A stretch of 11,880 nt of DNA. Source: CAG-390 sp964590755 (GTDB lineage Bacteria; Bacillota; Clostridia; Oscillospirales; CAG-272). Of this stretch, positions 7,722-11,880 are shown piece after piece. The stretch is from assembly GCA_964590755.1 (NCBI GenBank), contig CAZPYK010000049.1, positions 1 through 11,880 on the forward strand. Direction: 5' to 3'. Under the pieces are notes generated by a model. The model worked only from the letters and a program-made list of their open reading frames with translations. It was not told the origin of the DNA and made no database searches. Numbering within the stretch: position 1 is the stretch's first letter; each line of letters begins with the position of its first letter. The translations under genes were made by a program, and so were the position numbers.

Positions 7722-8153
7722 TTAATCATACTTCATAAGCAGATATTCGTAGCAATCGGGGTCCACTTCGTCGCGATATCTGAGGGTGTATCTCCACTCT
7801 CTGCCGTTTTGCAGATATCTGCCCAGCACGGTGCAGGGGTTAGATCTGTCGGGGGATGCCTTGTAGAGCACGAGTTCCCCTATCTCAAAGAGCGGAGCGG
7901 GCTCGGGAGCGGGCTCCGGCTCCGCAGCCGTCGTACCGTCATCCTTTGTGTTGCCGCCGCCTCCGCAGCCGCCGCCCGAGACATTGTCAAGCTCGTCGTC
8001 GGAAAGCACTCCCGCGGCGGGGTGCAGCATATCAAAATATCTTTGCGCCTCGTCGGCGGTCATAGCCATGCCGCTCTCATGCGCCATATGCATCAGCTCG
8101 GAGGCGCTTTGCGCCCTTTTGGCTTTGTTCATGATCTCGGGTGTGATCTTCAT
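7722..8153 (-). CDS. Leader-cargo protein L9, Nif11-like leader plus SH3-like cargo
   Basis: 143 aa. The leader runs to Gly62 with SDDELDNVSGGG, then Cys63 and GGGG. It is set apart from its siblings by an acidic, Pro/Ala-rich linker (EPEPAPEPAP, about 78-87), which looks like an extended spacer between the modified Gly/Cys segment and the folded cargo. The cargo starts LFEIGELVLYK, has TVLGRYLQNGREWRYTLRY in the middle and ends LLMKYD. The Cys residues in it are at about 97 and 134. A strong AAGGAG lies just upstream of the ATG at 8153. The Gly/Cys-encoding DNA of L9 and L8 is identical over 54 nt, so the two leaders separated recently. The stop is 25 nt before the L10 start. Confidence 0.82.
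   Translation of the reverse strand: MKITPEIMNKAKRAQSASELMHMAHESGMAMTADEAQRYFDMLHPAAGVLSDDELDNVSGGGCGGGGNTKDDGTTAAEPEPAPEPAPLFEIGELVLYKASPDRSNPCTVLGRYLQNGREWRYTLRYRDEVDPDCYEYLLMKYD
7954..8007 (-). repeat. 54-nt identical Gly/Cys junction, copy in L9
   Basis: Encodes the end of the leader, the GGG-Cys-GGGG motif and flanking residues. It is identical at every base to 8425-8478 in L8, although the proteins diverge on both sides. Confidence 0.85.
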
Positions 8154-8186
8154 TTCGGGCTCCTTGTGATATCGGCGGCTTGCGTC

Positions 8187-8624
8187 TCACGCCTCGCCGA
8201 TTATATTGCTAAGCGGAACATTTTCCACGATCGTCGGACCGGGCGAGTAGGGCGCGGGCATATCATCGACATATATCGCATAGAACCAGCCGCTCTTGCC
8301 GCCCACGGTGGTATACACCGGCAGCTCGTGTATCGTGCCGGTCCACTCACCGCCCGAGACGCTCTTGTCGCGCACTCTTACCGTCTGACCGATATGGTAC
8401 GGCGAGTTGCCGTAATCCTTGTTTCCGCCGCCTCCGCAGCCGCCGCCCGAGACATTGTCAAGCTCGTCGTCGGAAAGCTCGCCGACGGCGGGATGAAGCA
8501 TATCGAAATATTTTTGCGCCTCGTCGGCGGTCAGCTTTATGCCGTTTTCAAGCGCCAGCTCTGTCAATTCCGAGGCGCTGTGCGCCGTTTTTGCTTTGTT
8601 CATCAGTTCGGGTGTAAGCTGCAT
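8187..8624 (-). CDS. Leader-cargo protein L8, Nif11-like leader plus beta-rich cargo
   Basis: 145 aa. The leader differs from its siblings in the middle (TELALENGIKLTADEAQ instead of the MHMAHESG version) but ends identically: GELSDDELDNVSGGG, Cys63, GGGG. The cargo begins YHIGQTVRVRD, carries GWFYAIYVDD as the aromatic central strand, and ends VPLSNIIGEA, so it lacks the charged Lys-Tyr end of L6, L9 and L10. It has no Cys beyond Cys63, which makes L8 a clean case: any Cys-centred modification must be at the Gly-rich junction. AAAGGAG precedes the ATG at 8624. The 33-nt gap to L9 holds no terminator. Confidence 0.82.
   Translation of the reverse strand: MQLTPELMNKAKTAHSASELTELALENGIKLTADEAQKYFDMLHPAVGELSDDELDNVSGGGCGGGGNKDYGNSPYHIGQTVRVRDKSVSGGEWTGTIHELPVYTTVGGKSGWFYAIYVDDMPAPYSPGPTIVENVPLSNIIGEA
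8425..8478 (-). repeat. 54-nt identical Gly/Cys junction, copy in L8
   Basis: Partner of 7954-8007. Such identity could promote recombination that swaps leaders or cargos. Confidence 0.85.
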
Positions 8625-8699
8625 GTTCGTGTCTCCTTTTTTCTCTTTGCATATTTATACGAGGGAATTTCAAAAATGGCTGATCTTATATTTTTTATT

Positions 8700-9197
8700 T
8701 TATGTTTTGTTTTTGCCGCAATATATGTCGCTCATGTCGTCAAGATAATTGTCGCCGTACACCGCGTGCTTGCAGGTCCAGCAATAGGTCTCGCAAAGTG
8801 GGGTCGTCTCGCCGGCAAACCCGCAGGCGCGCAATGCACAATCTTTCCCATGGACTACATTGTGGCTCTCACCGAAAAGCACGAGCGTAAAACCGCCGCA
8901 ACTCTTGCATTGATAGTCTCCGCACGCCGCATGATACGCATGCGTTCGGGTGCCGGGAAGCGTCGGTGTCGCCGCGGCGTTGCTGCCTCCGCCTCCTCCG
9001 CCGCCTCCGCAGCCGCCGCCCGAAATATCGGCAAGCTCCTCGTCGGAAAGCTCACCCTCCGGCGCGTGCAGCTTGCCAAAAAAGCGCTCTGCCTCGGCGT
9101 CGGTCATTTGATATTTTCGTTCGAGCGCCATGCGGCGAAGCTCCTCGGCGCTTTCGGCTTTTTTGGCTATACTTAATATTTCAACCGTAAGTTTCAT
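8700..9197 (-). CDS. Leader-cargo protein L7, divergent leader plus Cys-rich cargo
   Basis: 165 aa, the outlier of the group. The leader is recognisable but diverged (RRMALERKYQ, GKLHAPEGELSDEELADISGGG), still reaching Cys63, which is followed by eight glycines instead of four. The cargo is not SH3-like: it holds nine more Cys (92, 97, 100, 120, 125, 135, 139, 142, 160) and several His, in clusters CGDYQCKSC, CALRAC and CETYCWTC that resemble zinc-ribbon knuckles. Zinc binding, disulfides, or multiple thioether crosslinks are all possible. I set the start at the ATG at 9197, which aligns with the other leaders and has GGGAG at a suitable distance; a TTG at 9206 is too close to that site. Confidence 0.8.
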   Translation of the reverse strand: MKLTVEILSIAKKAESAEELRRMALERKYQMTDAEAERFFGKLHAPEGELSDEELADISGGGCGGGGGGGGSNAAATPTLPGTRTHAYHAACGDYQCKSCGGFTLVLFGESHNVVHGKDCALRACGFAGETTPLCETYCWTCKHAVYGDNYLDDMSDIYCGKNKT

Positions 9198-9233
9198 GAT
9201 GGGCAAGCTCCCGATTTTACGATTTTTGTCGAC

Positions 9234-9614
9234 TTAATACCTTTCAAGCCGATTCTCGGCGGCGGTCTCGTACACGCGAGCCTGAAGATATTCGACCTTG
9301 TAATACCAAACACCGTCGCTGTATTCCTTTTCCACAACCGTCAGACAGCTGCGGGTGCCGCGCGGCGGATTCCACGTCACGCGGTCGCCGACGTTAAAGC
9401 GAGACGCGGGCTTGCTGCTGCCGCCGCAGCCGCCGCCGGAAACATTGTCAAGCTCGTCGTCAGACATCTCGCCCGCGGCGGGGTGGAGCATGTCAAAATA
9501 TCCCTTTGCCTCGGCGTCGGTCATTTCCATGCCGCTCTCGTGCGCCATGTGCATCAACTCGGAGGCGCTATGCGCCGCATGGGCTTTTTCTATCATTTCG
9601 GGTGTGAATTTCAT
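9234..9614 (-). CDS. Leader-cargo protein L6, Nif11-like leader plus SH3-like cargo
   Basis: 126 aa, the shortest protein with the long leader. The leader is very close to L9 and L10 (SASELMHMAHESGMEMTDAE, then DDELDNVSGGG). After Cys63 the glycine run is cut to GG and followed by SSKPAS, so four glycines are not obligatory. The cargo FNVGDRVTW ... WYYKVEYLQ ... NRLERY fits the SH3-like pattern well. AAGGAGAAG lies upstream of the ATG at 9614. It is the first gene with the long leader in transcription order. The 125-nt gap upstream, which contains a small hairpin, separates it from the short-leader group. Confidence 0.83.
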   Translation of the reverse strand: MKFTPEMIEKAHAAHSASELMHMAHESGMEMTDAEAKGYFDMLHPAAGEMSDDELDNVSGGGCGGSSKPASRFNVGDRVTWNPPRGTRSCLTVVEKEYSDGVWYYKVEYLQARVYETAAENRLERY

Positions 9615-9642
9615 TTTGTTCTCTTCTCCTTTTTGTTTTTTC

Positions 9643-9659
9643 TTTCCCGGTGAGGGAAA
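9643..9659. other. Small hairpin between the two leader groups
   Basis: TTTCCC (9643-9648) pairs with GGGAAA (9654-9659) around GGTGA in the L5-L6 gap. No T-tract follows it on the minus strand, so full termination is unlikely; RNA processing or pausing is possible. The rest of this 125-nt gap shows no clear promoter. Confidence 0.35.
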
Positions 9660-9739
9660 TATTGATCGTATTTTGCCGCCCGCGGAGCTTTTGCTTCATC
9701 CCGGGGAACGGCGTTTGAAGCCTTCTTGCTCTTCCTTGC

Positions 9740-10045
9740 TTATTTATACGATGAATAGTCAAAAAAGGCCGATATTTTTTTATCCTCGTCGATATCTTCT
9801 TGCGGTGAGTATACTTTTATCGATTCGGGGCTCTCGGTCTTCTTCACATTTTGCTTTTCCTTCTTGCCGGCATCGTATTTTATTAATAATGCTTCAAATT
9901 CCCGATAACTATCACCGGATCTGATCATATCTCTCGCGCTCGACAGTTCAATGCCCAAGTCGCCTCCCGCGACCTTGTCAAGACCGGAGTCGTCAAGTGC
10001 CACGCCCTTCTCGCACGTGCTTTTCTTCTGCTCTTTTTCTTTCAC
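9740..10045 (-). CDS. Leader-cargo protein L5, short leader plus divergent cargo
   Basis: 101 aa. The short leader ends VALDDSGLDKVAGG at about 15-28, matching the (D/K)VAGG ending of L1-L3 but otherwise diverged. The cargo is Lys/Glu-rich, starts with a likely helix (SSARDMIRSGDSYREFEALL) and ends KKISAFFDYSSYK. Only VYSPQEDI (about 78-85) recalls the YYPQEQI end of L2, so it may be a decayed or rebuilt SH3-like member. The start is GTG at 10045 with AGGGGGG 8 nt upstream. A segment similar to its 3' end recurs after L7. The function is unknown. Confidence 0.68.
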   Translation of the reverse strand: MKEKEQKKSTCEKGVALDDSGLDKVAGGDLGIELSSARDMIRSGDSYREFEALLIKYDAGKKEKQNVKKTESPESIKVYSPQEDIDEDKKISAFFDYSSYK

Positions 10046-10096
10046 GGAATGATCCCCCCTGTTAAGCCTTTTGATATGTCGCGGCGGGCGCGCGAC

Positions 10097-10279
10097 TCAG
10101 CGGACGCCCACTTTGCCCGAGGAGTTCTTTTTCTTCTCGTTATCCGAGTCGTCCTCTCTGCCCTCGTCAATGAAGAGCCCGCCGCCGGTCACATCCTTCA
10201 GCATTTCGTCGCCCAGCGGCTTTGTTGCCTTTTTTTCTTCTTTTTCATTGAGTGTGTTGTTCAGCTTTTCGTTTTTCAT
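10097..10279 (-). CDS. Leader-cargo protein L4, short leader with a 26-residue tail
   Basis: 60 aa. The N-terminal part is a clear homologue of the L2/L3 leader (MKNEKLNNTL ... KPLGDEMLKDVTGGG, ending at Gly34), with the same AAGGAGACC ribosome-binding context. Only 26 residues follow, highly charged and without aromatic strands, so the usual cargo is absent. It could be a truncated gene that lost its cargo, or a genuine small-peptide product of conventional RiPP size. No premature stop followed by in-frame SH3-like sequence is evident, so truncation is not proven. Confidence 0.65.
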   Translation of the reverse strand: MKNEKLNNTLNEKEEKKATKPLGDEMLKDVTGGGLFIDEGREDDSDNEKKKNSSGKVGVR

Positions 10280-10322
10280 TTTTCGGTCTCCTTATTGTTT
10301 AATTAACTCTCGTCATTCGTCA

Positions 10323-10655
10323 TCACACGTCGAGAAAGATCTGACTCTGAGGTATATAGTCGTCGAATACAAGCTTGGATTGCACGAACTGCGTGCCTTC
10401 CCATGTTCCGACTATCACCTGATAGGTCCAGATATTAAGGTCTTCGTCAAAATAACAGTCTCCGATAATGCCGTAATAGATCTTTGTATTGCCGCTGGCG
10501 AGTGGCACTTTGACGTAGACACGGGCTCCCTCATAAAAGGCACGCCTCGGCAGCGTTGCATCGCCGCCGCCCGCGACATCCTTCAGCATATCGTCGCCCA
10601 GCGGCATTGCTTTTTCGGTTTTCGCATGTGTGTCGTTCTGCTTTTCGTTTTTCAT
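10323..10655 (-). CDS. Leader-cargo protein L3, short leader plus SH3-like cargo
   Basis: 110 aa. The leader is MKNEKQNDTH through MPLGDDMLKDVAGGG (Gly31), with no Cys at the junction. The cargo has RAFYEGARVYVKV, then YYGIIGDCYFDE, NIWTYQVIVGT and DDYIPQSQIF, aligning without difficulty to L1 and L2. It is most likely a small all-beta domain. There are 64 nt to L2 and 43 nt to L4. The first 104 nt (ribosome-binding site through the Gly codons) differ from L2 at only four positions, whereas the cargo is clearly diverged. Confidence 0.8.
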   Translation of the reverse strand: MKNEKQNDTHAKTEKAMPLGDDMLKDVAGGGDATLPRRAFYEGARVYVKVPLASGNTKIYYGIIGDCYFDEDLNIWTYQVIVGTWEGTQFVQSKLVFDDYIPQSQIFLDV

Positions 10656-10667
10656 TTTCTTGTCTCC
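10564..10667 (-). repeat. Leader-encoding direct repeat, copy in L3
   Basis: This 104-nt segment (ribosome-binding site through the GGG codons) matches 10961-11064 without gaps and with four mismatches, each of which changes an amino acid. It marks a recent duplication of the leader cassette. Confidence 0.85.
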
Positions 10668-10719
10668 CGATCAATAATGATAAAATGATTCTCGCATTCC
10701 GCCGGCAAGTCCGGTCATA

Positions 10720-11052
10720 TCAGGCGCGGATTATTTGTTCCTGAGGGTAATATATGGCGCTGCCTCTGCCGGTTGTCGGAAAGAACTGCGAGTCTTGATA
10801 TTTTCCGAACTGTACCTGATAGGTCCAAGAGTACAGTTTATAATCAAACTCATAATCCGCAATAATGCCGGTCATCATTCTGTAAGCGCCGCTTTTATAA
10901 TCTATTCTGACCTTAACATATTCATCCAAATCAAACGCGCGCTTATCCGGCGCCGATCCACCGCCGCCCGCGACATCCTTCAGCATATCGTCGCCCAGCG
11001 GCATTGCTTTTTTGTTTTCCGCATGTGTGTCGTTCGGCTTTTCGTTTTTCAT
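10720..11052 (-). CDS. Leader-cargo protein L2, short leader plus SH3-like cargo
   Basis: 110 aa. The start at 11052 (MKNEKPNDTH, with AAGGAG upstream) is chosen over an upstream in-frame ATG at 11220 because that extension is translated repeat DNA and L3 and L4 begin at the same place. The leader ends MLKDVAGGGG. The cargo has RAFDLDEYVKVRI, TGIIADYEFD, SWTYQVQFG and IYYPQEQI, and contains no Cys at all, so a Cys-based thioether cannot form here. The upstream gap is the composite repeat region. Confidence 0.82.
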   Translation of the reverse strand: MKNEKPNDTHAENKKAMPLGDDMLKDVAGGGGSAPDKRAFDLDEYVKVRIDYKSGAYRMMTGIIADYEFDYKLYSWTYQVQFGKYQDSQFFPTTGRGSAIYYPQEQIIRA

Positions 11053-11064
11053 TTTCTTGTCTCC
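10961..11064 (-). repeat. Leader-encoding direct repeat, copy in L2
   Basis: Partner of 10564-10667 at a constant offset of 397 nt. L4 carries a weaker version of the same leader. Confidence 0.85.
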
Positions 11065-11102
11065 TTGATTTGTTTTTTTAAAAGAATGCGGGAGATTTCT
11101 TT

Positions 11103-11446
11103 GCGGATGTGCGGTATGTTCGCACCGCACGTTGTAAGCCTTCCCCAGTGGGGGAAGGTGGCACGGCGTAAGCCGTGACAGATGAGGTGGGCTACGCATT
11201 TTGTTAGCACCCAGCAACATTAGGTCGTATTCCCGCCGAAAAGATAGAAATCTTGCATTCTATCCGGCTACACCGTAGAGGCGAACTGCGTTCGCCCGTC
11301 GTGATCGGGTGTTGCGGGCGACCACAGGTCGCCCCTACCGGGTTGGTGCGAACATGGTGCGCCGACGTAAAACAATGCAATATTCTGCGGCGGGAGCAAG
11401 CCCCCGCCCTACGCACAGTGCGGTGCGAACACACTGCACAGTCCGC
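11103..11446. repeat. Composite palindromic repeat element with inverted ends, filling the L1-L2 gap
   Basis: The 415-nt gap 11053-11467 has no credible gene. It is bounded by inverted copies of a unit of about 28 nt (11103-11130 and 11418-11446) with one single-base gap and two mismatches; a 10-nt part (GGTGCGAACA) recurs at 11345-11354. Inside are several hairpins: 11139-11158 (CCTTCCCC arms), 11162-11177 (CACGGC arms), 11243-11264 (GATAGAA arms), 11280-11296 (GGCGAA arms), 11316-11334 (GGGCGACC arms) and 11389-11408 (GGCGGG arms). Palindromes of this style are familiar in clostridial intergenic regions. It looks like a small non-autonomous mobile or nested repeat insertion; no transposase is present. 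Confidence 0.75.
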
Positions 11447-11467
11447 GGGCATGCGCTCGCTCACGCG

Positions 11468-11767
11468 TCAATAGCGATAGACTTCGTATTGAGGATAATA
11501 AATGTCCTCGGCGGCATCTTTGCCGACTGTGAATACCCCTGCCGAAACCGTTCCGAACCTGACTTTATAAGTCCACGTATTATGTATTTCGTCAAAAAGG
11601 CAATCCTCAACGATGGCTATATACAGTAATCTTTTACCTTCGCTCGTGGCGAGTCTTATATAAACCACCTCGCCGATATCAAATGCGCGCACGGTCGGTG
11701 ACGCACCGCCTCCGCCCGCGACGTCGCCCAGCTGTTCATCGGTAAGCATTTCTTCTTTGTTTTCCAT
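11468..11767 (-). CDS. Leader-cargo protein L1, minimal leader plus SH3-like cargo
   Basis: 99 aa, first in transcription order. The leader is the shortest in the set, about 21 residues (MLTDEQLGDVAGGGG), keeping only the amphipathic end and the glycines. The cargo RAFDIGEVVYIRL ... IAIVEDCLFDE ... NTWTYKVRFGT ... IYYPQYEVYRY bridges the two groups: its FDIGEVV opening matches the long-leader cargos, and the rest matches L2/L3. AAGGAGC lies upstream of the ATG at 11767. No good promoter is visible in the 113 bases that remain to the window edge, so the operon may start further upstream. Confidence 0.8.
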   Translation of the reverse strand: MENKEEMLTDEQLGDVAGGGGASPTVRAFDIGEVVYIRLATSEGKRLLYIAIVEDCLFDEIHNTWTYKVRFGTVSAGVFTVGKDAAEDIYYPQYEVYRY

Positions 11768-11860
11768 GATCTTGCTCCTTTTTTATTATGGCAACACTGC
11801 ACAATTCTTTTTGCTCAATTGCGCGGTCAGAAAATTCGTCAGATGAAACAAATTTTCGCG

Positions 11861-11880
11861 CGCGTAGTTTACCCTACGCG
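11861..11880. repeat. Hairpin at the window edge
   Basis: CGCGTAG (11861-11867) pairs perfectly with CTACGCG (11874-11880), and the window stops at the last base, so the stem may be longer. No T-tract is visible on the minus-strand side. It could be the edge of another intergenic repeat upstream of L1. Confidence 0.45.

Noticed and set aside
7491..9176. A 561-codon plus-strand open frame crossing L10 to L7
   Set aside because: It runs antisense to four well-supported genes, its repeats are mirror images of the Gly/Cys-encoding junctions, and it has no sensible start site or domain pattern.
7286..9614. Lipoprotein signal suggested by Cys after small residues
   Set aside because: There is no positively charged start followed by a hydrophobic stretch; the 62 residues before Cys63 are acidic and helical, as in Nif11-like leaders.
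11204..11629. Small open frames in and beside the L1-L2 gap with CEHTA-like peptides
   Set aside because: They are translations of the palindromic repeat element on both strands, with no ribosome-binding sites.
7286..11767. CRISPR array suggested by regularly spaced repeats
   Set aside because: The repeats are leader-coding segments inside open genes, spaced 400-500 nt apart, and not short repeats with spacers.
11768..11880. Promoter for L1
   Set aside because: No -35/-10 pair with acceptable spacing could be found on the minus strand; AT-rich stretches alone are not enough.

Overview
The window looks like a chromosomal segment from an uncultured, moderately GC-rich gut Clostridia (Oscillospiraceae/Ruminococcaceae-like Firmicutes). 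RNase Y together with Mini-RNase III, strong AAGGAG ribosome-binding sites, TTGACA/TATAAT promoters and typical clostridial intergenic palindromes all point that way. The taxonomic call is inference; no rRNA or other decisive marker is present.

Left part (1-5766), mostly housekeeping. RNase Y (rny, minus strand) is divergent from a plus-strand operon of two paralogous GxDLY/SGNH-fold esterases and Mini-RNase III (mrnC). Near-consensus back-to-back promoters lie between them, and the plus operon ends at a strong hairpin plus T-tract near 4600-4634. A minus-strand PHP-domain metallohydrolase follows. Its promoter overlaps the terminator of the next unit.

Right part (5873-11767), the unusual one. 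Ten small minus-strand genes, called L1 to L10 in order of transcription (right to left), precede a radical SAM/SPASM maturase whose start lies 6 nt after the stop of L10. Each small protein has a leader ending in a Gly-Gly-type motif followed by a cargo. L6-L10 have a 62-residue Nif11-like leader ending in DNVSGGG or a close variant, then an invariant Cys63 and a glycine run. L1-L5 have a short 20-35 residue leader ending in (D/K)VAGG or a close variant. Most cargos from both groups look like a small SH3-like beta-barrel (F-x-x-G-x-x-V start, W/Y-rich central strand, aromatic end). L7 instead carries a Cys-rich, zinc-ribbon-like cargo, L4 is tiny and L5 is divergent. Leaders are nearly identical at DNA level between some neighbours while cargos diverge, so the cluster appears to grow by duplication with cargo diversification.

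The best reading is an undescribed RiPP-like system in which leader-tagged, domain-sized cargos are modified and/or exported, with the SPASM enzyme as maturase. No transporter, leader peptidase, immunity gene or regulator lies in the window, so these are either outside it or supplied in trans. A composite palindromic repeat element with inverted ends separates L1 from L2.
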